Shown here: positions 31,893 to 44,200 of the stretch, piece after piece | How positions within the stretch are numbered: position 1 is the first letter of the stretch | Layout: each line of letters begins with the position of its first letter | Assembly (NCBI GenBank): GCA_021613535.1 | Contig: CP075497.1 | Location: 7,502,001-7,566,000, forward strand | From: Adineta vaga | Lineage: Eukaryota; Rotifera | Direction: 5' to 3' | Length of the DNA: 64,000 nucleotides | The notes under the pieces: model-generated | What the model saw: the letters and a program-made list of their open reading frames with translations, nothing else | The model's database searches: none | What the model was told of the DNA's origin: nothing | Translations under genes and position numbers: made by a program

Positions 31893-34800
31893 ATGTCTAT
31901 TACATCGGGATATTTACCTACATGCAATCCAGGTTTAACTCCCATAGTCGCTGAGAGATCCTCTCGGTTCACACCACGTCGAGCCATTGACACAACCGGT
32001 CTTCTTGGCTCACTTTACGATGCATCTTGTGATAAAATGCTTCACAGTTCATATCCAAATCTTCGCAAAACAACAGTACAATCATCACAGAAGCCACACT
32101 GCTATACAAAAACGTACACAACAGATCAAACTCGAAATCTTTTAGAATGCCACAATATACATCAAGAATTAAGACTGAGTATTGTATTAGAAATGCTTCC
32201 AGCGATCGGCGTGGGTGCATTGAAACGCTATTCTCATCCGATGGATAAATACACTCGCTTTATCTGCTACAAATATATTAGTCACACAGAATATTTATTG
32301 GATTATGACTTTGATAATAGAAACAAAACACCACCATCGTTACTGGATCCTCTCGCTACACATGTTATTGTCCTGGTTAATTGGGGCATTGATGCACTTG
32401 CTATTATTCAACTACCATCTGAAGACGAGTTAGTTAAACATATCGATCTGGCTACGGATAAACTCTGTTCCATTTTAAGTCATGATCAAGCATCTTCAAA
32501 ACTTTCCGCTGATGACCAGTTTTATCTTAAAAAGATCACTTCAACAAAAATATTTTCCAACATTGATCAACTTTCTAAAGTTAATTCAATCATTGATTTT
32601 TACAATACTATTCTTAGCATTAAAAATGATACCAGTATTCACCAACCCTATAACTATAATCTCTGTTCTCTTGAACATTTTTTTGATCGGCGAAGCGGGC
32701 TACAGTTCAGGTTCAAAGAGTTGATACCTACTTGCAGACGTGAACTTGAATGTTATCTTATTCAGTTATCAATCGATTTCAACTCACTTAGAACAAAAAT
32801 CAAACAAGACTATCCAAATGTAGAACGTACTCGAAAGCATCAATTGGATCATGTTCATACTCAATGGTCCGATTTGAAAGAGGTATACCAATATAGAATT
32901 AAACAACTGCGAGACTTAGTGATCAATGTACGGCGACGTAATGTCGAAGATGATCGCATTCTTCAGGCATTAAATGACAATATAGGCTACGTACTACAGA
33001 AGAAAATGCAAGATCTAGGTTCCTGTTTAGGCAAGTTACGGGAGAAAGAAACATTTATTGATGATTTGTTACAAAAACACATCGAATATCAAGATGCAAC
33101 CTATTACGAGATAAGCAGCAAGGATGATCAAGAATCAGTTAGACATAAACTTAACGTAGGTTTGAATTGTGAAACAATTATTTGTTCTACTGACCGACTC
33201 TACAAAGAGAAGTATTCTGAGTGGTGTAATCTGTCCTCACAACTACTGAAAGAACGTGATCAGAACTCTCAATTGCAGCTCGTCTATGTTGATTTCACTG
33301 ATTGTTCATATGCATTGTGTAATTTTCTTGTCTTTCCTTCCATACGAACGAACGACAATGCCAAGCAACCACTGTCGTTATCGACAACAGCATCTTCAGC
33401 ATCATCACAGCCAAGAATAACTATACCGTCATTAAAGCAATCACCATCGACACCCACAATATCATCTGACCAACCAAAGTCAACAACAACAACAGCAACA
33501 GATGAACCATCATCAAAGCCACAGCAAAGCGATGATCAGATTAAAAATATTCTTCTCGTTGGCGAATCTGGAGTAGGAAAATCGACTTTCATCAATGCAC
33601 TAGTCAACTATCTTCGCTTTGATTCACTCGAACAAGCTCGCAAGAAACCTATTGTTCTCATGCCTGTTTCATTTATCATGACAGTTGATGACAATTTTAC
33701 CGAACAACACATCAAATTCGAGGGAGAAGACAATGTTAGTAGTGAAGATTTTAGTGATTGTGGTCTATCTGTTACTCAACATTGCAAATCATACCTCATA
33801 ACTTTTCGCATGGGTCATCGTCGAAAAAAGAACTTTCGTATTATCGATACTCCCACTATAGGGCCAGATGATGCTAACATGCAACATATTCTATCATTTG
33901 TGAACAATCTAACGCATCTGAATGCAATTTGCATTCTGATGAAACCAAATACCACTCGACTGAACGTATTCTTTCGTGAATGCTTTTTGCAGTTGTATGA
34001 TTTTCTTGGCGATGATGCTCGTGAAAAGATCCTCTTCTGCTTCACAAATGCAAGGTCAACATTCTATACACCAGGAAATACAGCTCCTCTACTGAAACAA
34101 TTGCTACAATCATTACCAGGAAAACAAATACCTTTCACAAAACAGAATACATTTTGTTTCGAGAATATATCAATTCGCTATCTCGTCGCAGTAGAAAATG
34201 GAATAAAATTTGACAACGATCAAAAACAAATATGTAAAGATAGTTGGAAGAGATCATCCGGTGAGGCAGAACGTTTGCTCGATCATATTTGCAACCTCAT
34301 GACAACACCCGTTAGTCCTGGTACTATCAAATCAGTCAAACATGCTCATGTTGATATCAATCACATGATACGTCCTCTGTTGGAAACAATACGAAATACT
34401 CTTCGAAATATCATTTTACAATCAGATCGATCTTGTAAAAATGCAATCGAACTATGTCCCAGATTGATTAAGATAAGCACTGCCATCTGTTCAAAATGTG
34501 CACGATCACTTCGTCCACTCGATAACTTTTGGATCTTTGCTGATAGTTTACACGTCTCCTATAACAGATGTCGGACGTGTGATTGTGATGCAGATCATCA
34601 CTTTCCGATCGATTATGAACTTGAATACAAGCTTTGTCAACAAGATGCTAACAACACTGACCGTGATATGCTAAGAACAGTAGATGAACTTTGTGAGACA
34701 AGTGCAGCATTTAGTTTCTTTCTTTTGAAAGATATTGAATCGTCTCGTCAAGACCCATTTTTGTTAGGATTCAAGAGAATGATCAAGGAAGAGGCTGATA

Positions 34801-35044
34801 TCTGCGCTGAAAAGGAACAAAATAATCTCAATACCAAGCTTCGAGATGCACTTGAAGAAATCAAAAAGAAGTATGAAGACAGAAAGCTGAAATTGAAGGC
34901 GGAGAATGCGGAACTATCTGTGGCTGACATATATAGTAAAATGGAGAATATAAACAGAAATAAAATGGTGGCGTCACAAATGGCTGCTACGCAACAATGG
35001 CAAAAATATATGATAACATACTATGAATACAGATTGACAATTTG
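31853..35044 (+). repeat. tandem gene duplication, unit 2
   Basis: Second copy of the unit at 26110-29322. Long blocks in the GTPase and C-terminal parts are almost identical between copies, while the N-terminal third differs at many positions. Confidence 0.9.
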
Positions 35045-35045
35045 A
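31893..35045 (+). CDS. SNTX-like N-domain / P-loop GTPase, copy 2
   Basis: Intronless frame of 1050 residues, paralogue of the gene at 26150. Domain order is the same: SNTX-like start (TTGLLGSLYDASCDKML), helical region, Ser/Thr-rich linker, GTPase with Walker A GESGVGKST (about 555-563), cysteine motif and coiled coil. The key difference is at G3: copy 1 has DTPGIGDVRGLAQDD, whereas copy 2 has DTPTIGPDD, losing the invariant glycine and about seven residues of switch II. The segment just before it is also rewritten (MGHRRKKNFRIID against LGSKRKVRIID). The rest of the GTPase domain is nearly identical, so copy 2 may bind nucleotide but hydrolyse poorly. The reading frame is open throughout, so it is not an obvious pseudogene. 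Confidence 0.75.
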   Translation: MSITSGYLPTCNPGLTPIVAERSSRFTPRRAIDTTGLLGSLYDASCDKMLHSSYPNLRKTTVQSSQKPHCYTKTYTTDQTRNLLECHNIHQELRLSIVLEMLPAIGVGALKRYSHPMDKYTRFICYKYISHTEYLLDYDFDNRNKTPPSLLDPLATHVIVLVNWGIDALAIIQLPSEDELVKHIDLATDKLCSILSHDQASSKLSADDQFYLKKITSTKIFSNIDQLSKVNSIIDFYNTILSIKNDTSIHQPYNYNLCSLEHFFDRRSGLQFRFKELIPTCRRELECYLIQLSIDFNSLRTKIKQDYPNVERTRKHQLDHVHTQWSDLKEVYQYRIKQLRDLVINVRRRNVEDDRILQALNDNIGYVLQKKMQDLGSCLGKLREKETFIDDLLQKHIEYQDATYYEISSKDDQESVRHKLNVGLNCETIICSTDRLYKEKYSEWCNLSSQLLKERDQNSQLQLVYVDFTDCSYALCNFLVFPSIRTNDNAKQPLSLSTTASSASSQPRITIPSLKQSPSTPTISSDQPKSTTTTATDEPSSKPQQSDDQIKNILLVGESGVGKSTFINALVNYLRFDSLEQARKKPIVLMPVSFIMTVDDNFTEQHIKFEGEDNVSSEDFSDCGLSVTQHCKSYLITFRMGHRRKKNFRIIDTPTIGPDDANMQHILSFVNNLTHLNAICILMKPNTTRLNVFFRECFLQLYDFLGDDAREKILFCFTNARSTFYTPGNTAPLLKQLLQSLPGKQIPFTKQNTFCFENISIRYLVAVENGIKFDNDQKQICKDSWKRSSGEAERLLDHICNLMTTPVSPGTIKSVKHAHVDINHMIRPLLETIRNTLRNIILQSDRSCKNAIELCPRLIKISTAICSKCARSLRPLDNFWIFADSLHVSYNRCRTCDCDADHHFPIDYELEYKLCQQDANNTDRDMLRTVDELCETSAAFSFFLLKDIESSRQDPFLLGFKRMIKEEADICAEKEQNNLNTKLRDALEEIKKKYEDRKLKLKAENAELSVADIYSKMENINRNKMVASQMAATQQWQKYMITYYEYRLTI

Positions 35046-35237
35046 TATGAAACTCTAATTATAATCGTAAACATTTTCTATCGATACTTTTTATATATCT
35101 ATCAATAATAAATCTATTAGAAAAATGATCAGTCAAACATTTGGATGGCAGAGGAATATAGTATGTATGAATTAATTTGATATTTATGAAATAAAAATAA
35201 AGAATTAACATGACAAGTGCATAAAGAAATGACAAGT

Positions 35238-38200
35238 TTATTCATTAACTTCAAGAATACCAGCAATAGATCGTGTTGTCCAAAATCCTTCTGTTTCTGA
35301 ACATGGTATTGTAATGGTACTAACCAAATGTTTTGCTGCTTCATTTGCACTTACTGCTCGTAGAGCTGTTAGATACACAGGACATTCATAAACATTCGTC
35401 GCATCCACTGTTTCTACGTTTTTCTAAACAAAAAACGAAATCTCAGTATTAACGAGAAATACTTCCAGTCTGTTTATCTTACTGGTATAAGTTTACAAAG
35501 GAGAGGTGGTAAACGATGACTTCGTTGTTGATCAGTACAATCAACAATCTGATGACTTTTATTATCCCATTGTGCTCCATCTAAATAGATTCCATCAATA
35601 GTAATACCATTGGAAATATCATGTGCTACCTATAATTATTTAATGTATCGTATTATTCAGAAAACTAAGAATTTCTATAACCTACAGTGGATGACTGTAA
35701 TGCTTGACGTTCTTCTTCATCGTCTAATACTTTATAGTCAAATTTCAATTGATCAATTGGTAATGCAAAGTATCGCGCTGAACTTTGAAGTATCGCAGAG
35801 AAAAGTCCTAAAAATAGCAGCGATAATGAATGATTCTAAGATGGATATACTAGTGACAAACCTTTTGGATAATAGAATGCAGCTGTATTAAACATGGTTG
35901 GCAATGGTGACAAGGCTTTTTCATCTTCGACATAAGTAATCACTAATTGAGTCCAATTCTTGAAGAATGTTATTCGTCCAAGAAGATCCGTAATCCATGC
36001 ACGAAGTGATTTTGTTGATGGATACGATTTTTTCTAAAATATTCATTTTCTTAGAAACTATCTGCTAGTTTTATTGTACAATGATACATGCATGCTGGTT
36101 TATCAAAAAAGGAAAAGTGTAGAAGAATAAGAAGTGAATGGAAATTGGAGAGAATATTTTTTTTTCTTGTTTCTTTATCAGAAGACAAAACAAAAATATC
36201 TTACACGATTTTCATGAATTAACTCCTGTTTAGTATATTAGTATTATCTAATGTAATGTTAGATCAATTATATACATACTTTCCAAACCGATGGTACTTC
36301 ATTCATTAATAAAGTACGTTGAGTCTCTTCCAAAACTTCACTAACCACTGTTTCACCAACTAGAGCTCGACGAAGATCGTCACATATTAAATATATCAAT
36401 TCAAGCAATTCATTATATGCTCGAATTTCTTGTTTAAGTAATGCAAAGTAAACAGAATAAGCTCGATATTTATTTCCTAAATGAAATATATGATCGTAGA
36501 TTAAATATTTATTGGCGAAATCTTTTACCTAATTTTATAGCAATCTTTGTTAATGCTGTTTCAAATGTAATATGACGTGCTGCTGGACCAAAACCAGTTT
36601 CAATAGACCGTGGTACTTTCGATGTAATATCTTCAATTATAACCGTGCAGGCTGCATCACTATCTGTCAATGTACTACAAATGAAAATATTCAAAACAAT
36701 TTCTATAAGCAAATAGATATTCATACCCAAATGACATCATCATACGATATTGTGGTTCCGTTGTTACTAACATATCTACTAATTCATTTGCTTGAACATA
36801 CATCAATGCTCGATTTGTATTTGGATGCATACCAAATACGCGTGGATCATCAAAATCAGGCAATGCATTGATATAAGACAATAGACCCGAAAAATTCAAA
36901 TCCAATCGTGGTGCTCTGTACGTCTAAATATGTATAAAGATGATTGATTACGAAAAAAACGAATCATGAAGAATGTTTTACATCATCCCCTGCATACGAA
37001 TAATCTTCTTTCAAAGTTTCAGGACAATAGAATCGTTCAATAATTCGTAACAATCTTCGTCGATCAAATTCATCTGTAACTCGACCACCATAAATGATTG
37101 AACCAGCAAGATAACAAAAGACATCAAATGGTGGTATTTGATCTTTAGAACGACGTACAAGACTTTCCAGTTCTAGTACGGCGACTTCCAAATCAGATTG
37201 ATTGAATTCATAACTTAAATTCCATCCTAACGCACCAAATTTTTTACGTTCATGTATAACAGCATGAAAAAATGCTAGATTAAATACTAAACGACGCCAA
37301 TAGGGTCCTATGTATTGATTAAAAAGATAATCTTCACAAAACAGTTAGTAGAAGAACAACTTTACCTAATGTATTTTTTTCGTAGACTTTTTCATTGACA
37401 ATACCAGTAGGTGCAAAAGTTTGAAGTAAACTACTCTTTAAACCTCTTGGCCATTCAACACTCATCTAAATATATGATGGAAAACATTCTTTTTGAGAAT
37501 ACAGTAATCAACAATACAAACTTTAAGACCAAGTTGTAATAATTCCAAAGGAAAATTTTTATCCGGTTTTGAAGATAAAAACAATCGAAATTGACTATCA
37601 AGTTCAAGGCCAGGTTTATTGAAACTAAACCAGTAGAAATATTAGATAAAAGTATGAATGAAACTACCGAAATATTATTACTTATTAACAAGTACACGAA
37701 GTCGTGGCATAAACGATGCACTGAGATGGCAATTATGTAAAAATATCCAACGACCTTTTAATGTTAAAGCTTTCGATAGAACTTCTTCTACTTTTGGTCC
37801 TTGACCTTGACCTAATGAAATTACATCTAGATGTGCTGCTGTTCCACGTGTTTCTCTTGCAAAACGAATAAGAAGACTAGTTGGATCGGTACCTACAACG
37901 TAATGAAAACATTTCCCTCAACTATTCACAAAACAAACGAAAAATATACCAGGAGAAAGTAAAAGAATGATTGGTGCTTGTGGTGATGAATGTGTATATA
38001 TATCTTGTATATTTGCAAAACCTGATGATAAAAAGTTGCTACCCATCTGATCTGCAACATACTGTGAAATTGATGGCAATAATGTATCAGGCCGAAGAAT
38101 TTTTATAGTTAGTAAACAGCAGAAACGAGTTAAATCACTATATTTTTCATGTCGAGTCAAATAACTATATGGATTTGAATGTTTGAAAAACTCTTGATCC

Positions 38201-41200
38201 GTATCGAGTAATAAATTTCGACAGATAGGATATAAAGATGGTAATTGTTCATTAACAAATGAAATTTTTTCTTCAGTAATATTGGTTAAAAGTGGACTCA
38301 TAAAACAAGTCCATTCATCTTGTGTAATATAGGATACATTTGTTTCTGGTTCTACTGTTGTTTCAACTTGTTCTTCATGAATAGTTTCTGTTGTTATCAT
38401 TCGAGATCGATTAGTTTTTTCATCAGCTGCTTCACGTTCAATTGTTGTTGTTAATAAAAATGAAAATAATAATTGATGCTCAGCAAATAAACTCCATGAA
38501 ACAAGTTGATAAAGCGTATAAGTTAAACGATCAACCATTGTACGAAGTGTTGCTGCTCGTTGTTGCGGACTAATCAATTGTGAATATTGTTTAGTATTAC
38601 GTCTTAGTCTTTGTATAACTGGTGGTGGACCGAAGTCATGTGTTGAATCTTCACTAAGACTCAAGCTAGGTGATCGCATAGGATTACTAAATATTGAACT
38701 TCGTCGCCTTTGTTGTCGCATTAAACGTTGAGCTGTTTCTAAATCCGGTGCTAAATTTGTCATACTCATACGACGTGTTGTATTTCGATCTAATATACAT
38801 GAATGAAATGTACGTTGAAACCAAGTTAAAGAAAATTGATACATCACATTTAAACGTGATAAATGATTAATAAGAAAATAGAGTAATGAACCACGTTTAG
38901 CTAAGGAAACATAACATTGGCGTGCTATATTTATCTGTCGTTCATTCGCTTCATTATCACGAACACGATTGGCAATTTCATCACTAGTAATTTTCGAACG
39001 AGTAAGAATATCGATAAGATCCTGACGATCAAGTAAATGTTGTTCCGATGATGTTAACATTTCTAATGTTTGATCTTCATATTCACGAAGACTTTTTAAA
39101 TCTTGTGCCATCGTTTCTAAGATATGTTTTCGATCATGTTCTAAATGTGGTTCTTCGTTTAAAACAACAACACTCAATAGTTGATGTTCTAAACCATTCG
39201 GTGTAATTGTAAAATTAACTAAAATATAAAGAAAGAAGAATTTCGAAAGATTGTTAAAGATTCGTTTTTCTTTTTACTTAAGGTAACACGAATACAGATG
39301 TCAGGAAGAAAATGTGGATTATTTAATTGTGTAATGAAATAGACACGAAAATTTGAATTCAATTCAATATCAACATCATTAAAACGTATGGTTCCTGTTG
39401 ATGAAAGTTTTCGATCGAATAGATCACGATTGAGTAATGGTAATAAAGAAGATTCAATCGTTTCACCAACATTTTCAATAATTAATGGTAAACCAAGTCG
39501 AATACATTGTTCACAAACACGTAATAAACTTGTATCATCCGAAGAAACAATACGAAGATTATTCTCTGTTTCTTTTGTTCGAATCCTATGAATAACAAAA
39601 GATAATAACAAATCAATCGATCTATCTAAAACGTACCATTGAACTGCTTGACGTTGTGGATCGATTAATAATGGCCATTTGATACAATGTTTAACAAGAA
39701 CTGCATTTTCACTATACGAAAAGAAACGATGAAAATGAAAAGATTGAATATTACAAATCAACTTACATCGAGCATTCGTCATCTGGTAATAATTGACTAA
39801 TCCAATTTCTTATTTCACTTGTGGCTGATAAAATCGTTGCTAATGTATAATTGGCTGTAAAATTAATTTGATTATCTGTTAGAACTTTTTGAAAATCTCG
39901 TAAAATTTCTTGTCGAAATTCACTATTAAATGGTCCAAAATAATTTACTGCACCAGCTGATAATAATGCATCTCCAATGAGTAAACGTACTTGTTCTTCA
40001 AGTTGAGTAACTTGTTCTTGCCAACGAACTTTTTCAATTGCTAGAACATTCGTCAACTCATGTGCACATGACATACGTTGTTTCATTAATTCACGTCGAG
40101 AATATAAAGCTTGTTTTTCATTAACACTATTTCGATATTTATCTTCTAATTCTTGAAGATGATCTTTAACAAGTTTAAGCATTTCTTGTTTTCGTGATAA
40201 ACTTTTCTGCATGACAGCTAAAGCTTCATTGGCTGTTTTCACTTTCTCTTCTTTTGGTTTAACTGTTCGATATACTTCATAATATCGTTGAATAGCAAGA
40301 ACCCATTTACAAAATGATCGACATGCTGATGAGACTTTACCAATTACATCCGGTGTAAATTCTGGATTACGTGAATATTGTAAAAGTTTTCGATATGTTC
40401 GATCTGATATATTATTTATATCAAGATTCGTTAAACGACTGATAAAACCAGAATCTCCAAGTACTTGTCGAGCTGTTGCCCAATCTGATTTACATTCTAA
40501 TAGAACACAAACAGCACACATGACCATCATAACTTGATAGGGTGGACTTTGATAGACTCGAACTTCAGCTACATCAGCTTTATCCAGTTGCGAAACATCA
40601 GCCATCGCTTCTTCTAGAACAGGTTTAACACTTAACAGATCAAGTTCAGCAATTCCAGCATAACGTTCAACCATATCTGTATCTTGACGAACTTTTTGTT
40701 CTTCAACTTCAACAATTTCTTTGACTTCAATAACACCTGTTTGATCTTTTTGTAATTGATTTAATAATTGTTCAATTTCCTAGAATCGAGAGACCAAAAT
40801 TTTTAATTTTTAAATATTATCTCTTCTTGACACTAACTTTTTCCTTCGCATCAATTTGTGGTCCAAGTAAAGCTAATTCGTCACGCATGACACTAACACT
40901 TGCATTAGCATCGGATAATTTCGCTAGACCTGTTGATAATCGATTATAATTTGTCTACGAAACAAAGACATGAAGTAAAATAAAAAAATAAACAAATTTC
41001 AATCATACTAGAAAATCTTGCTTTGTTCGTGTCATCATTCGATCAAATGCTTTCATTAGATCCATATACGATGAAGGTGTTAGATAATAATGTCGTTTAT
41101 ATGCAGCAAAGAATCGTTTTGCCGCTTCAACAACAATCTTATGCATTGAAACACAACAAAGTGCTATGCGATGATGAAGTGCTTTTTCATCGAGTATACC

Positions 41201-44200
41201 ATGATCCGAAGATAAGATTCTAAAATGTAATTTGTTTTTCAGTTGTATAAGTTTATTTGTTTTTGAATATTTTACTTTAAATCGACTGCTTCAAGAAAAA
41301 CATCAGCTACTTGTACCATTGACATTTCACTCCATTCTGTAAACCAATCGATACTTGTACAATTGAGTAAAGCAGGATGTAAACGACAGATTTCACGAAA
41401 TTTATTACCCGCTGGAGAAAATGAAAGAATTACATGTAAATTAGTTCGAACACGCTAGAATTATCAAGAAAAATCGAATGATTATACACGTTTAAAGATT
41501 ATTTCGATTTACTTGATAGAAGAATTCACGAAGTTGACCAGGTGTATCACTCATATTAGCTGCATAAGCATCATTTTTAAGATCCATCGTCAATGCATTG
41601 AATTCATCTGGTTCAAATAAATCAACTACTGTACCAGAATTTAGAATACTTTCGATATCTTCAATGAAACTATCCTAAATAAGAGAATAATGGAAATAAT
41701 AGATTGAAAAATTAGACGAAAAGAAAGAGCAAAATAGGAGCAGTTTAACATATATATATATATGTATGGGTATAGCTTATTATTACCTCTTCTTAACTAA
41801 AAAAGTGACAAAAATGATAAAAAAAATTGTTCAAGAAAGATGAGAGAACTTTACTTACGGATAATATATCTTTTTCTTGTATAAATAAAGCCATTGGACG
41901 GTTTTGAACTGTGACAGCTTTGAATACCTAAAATGAATGTATATTGTGAATTCTCTGGATAATTTCTCTCGTAAACATGGTTTGAGTAATACTTACAATT
42001 TTTAAATCATCACGAAATTCTTGATATCCATAACCACGTTTAATATTCAATTGAAACATCGAATGTCCACAAATCAATGCACTCAATTCTAAACATGTTT
42101 TTCGACCCGTTCCATCAAGACCAATCAATAAGAGATGTCCTCCTGGTTGTTGTATAACTCGACATATTCGTAAAACATGTTCGACAGCTTCTTTGAAAAA
42201 GACCATTTTCAGCGTTGATTGTCCACTTAATGATTGTTTCATTTGATAATCCAAAAATACTGGACAACATTGACGCCAATCATTCAATTGTTGATATAAA
42301 TGATCATCAGATTTTAAGAAATTACAAAATAATAAAGGATTTTTTGAATAATTTGAAACATCTAATGAAACTTTGAAATAACTATTCGTTGTAGCATTTA
42401 AATGTTTATAAAATATTGCTAGATCACTTTCGGTGACTAATCGATCGGCAAAAACACGTAAACATTCATGAGCAAATAGAATTGCTAAACATTCTTGATT
42501 CGTTGTTGTTAAAGTTGATGCTTGCATCAAACCTTGAGCAAGTTTAGCTAAATCTCGAAGATTAAATATATAGTGTACTTTCGATGGTGTTGGAAGAATA
42601 TTGATTAATACTCGATAATACATGACAAGACAAGCAGAAACAAGAAGATACAGTGATGAACGAACATCAGCAGAAAAATCTAAACTATTCAGAAATCGAC
42701 CAAGGCGAACACTGTATATATGAAAGAGTTGTTTCGCAGCTGGATCAGGTAAAGCAAATATTGAAAACGAATGAAGTAAACGTTTTGATGGTGCACATCG
42801 ACCTGATGATGGTGAATCACAAGCAGCGAGAAATGTTAAATCAGACAATGGACGCATTTGATTTTTCTTTGCATCAAGAGCTGATCCTAAAAATAAGAAG
42901 AAGTATATGATCCATAAACACGTTTTCTTCTCTATTCAGTCAGTACCTGTTTGAAGAGTATATCGTAATGTTTCAAGTGTTGGTTGATCACCAAATTGAT
43001 CAACTTGTGGAATATTTAAATCATCGATAAAGACTAATAACCATTTACCTTGTTGGCAACCAAGTAAATTTCCTTTCTTCTTCACTAAATTGCTTATAAT
43101 TTGATTGACAAGTTTGTTTGGAGTAGTTTGAGCACTCATTTGAATTTTTAATGATTGCAAAGCTAAGGAGTAGAAAGAAAAACAAAGATATACAATGTTA
43201 TCTTGTAAATAGATTTCAAAACGGAAAAACTTCTCTATGTAAACCATGTTAGTACCAATATCAAATCATCATTAGTTATAATATCCTTTCAAATTTTTGG
43301 GAATTCGTATTATATATATATATATATCAATCAAATATTAATACGAATGAAAGGATCGAATCTTAGTTTCAAGACTTACTTTTCAATTTCGAACGATGAG
43401 GAGCATTTCCTGATCAATGTAAATTATCAAAAGGAAAAAACTCGTTTTTTTTCATCTCTACTTACCATCACCTTTCGTTGTTTCGGGAGAAACATCTGTT
43501 GCTTGTGCTAGTTTACTTGTAGCAATACCTCTTGCTGCATTATATTCTAGAACATCACCTAAAATTGTACCTGGTCGAATAAAATTTCCATCGGGTAATG
43601 TTAAAGATCGAAGCATAGCTTCAATCAATAAACTTTTTCCAACACCACTATTTCCAGTTAAAAGAACCGGGACTTTATGGATAAGAATTGAAGTGATTAA
43701 GAATGAAAATCGAACAATATCAACTGTTGGTATCACTACTGACATTTGTTCACTTTTGATCAATTGTTCCGTTTTCGGAACAAGTGACTCCCATTCATGA
43801 TAGATAAATGTATTTAAATCGATCATATAATCAAATATCATACGTGCTTCAGGTGGTAAATAAACGGAATAATTGATATTTGCACCGAATAAATCACTAG
43901 ATTAGTGGATTTATAATTAGAGAGATTTTAAGAAACAAAAAGAAACTTACCGAACAAAAGTATCAAATTCTTGAGTTGTTTGATCATGTTCAACTTTAAT
44001 TTGTTCTTTTTGATTGATAAGATTATCATCTTCAAAATTATCTTCACGCTAAATGTACACATATATACATGAATAGTTTGTATAAAATGTAAACGCGAAG
44101 CAATTATTCATACTTTTAATCCGCCACCAAAACTCCAAACATAGCAAAAGACATAGATACGTATTAAACATTGACGAATATTTTTCGGATTTTTTTGTAA

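Noticed and set aside
36572-36871. Plus-strand frame over the dynein gene
   Set aside because: Antisense shadow of confirmed dynein exons.
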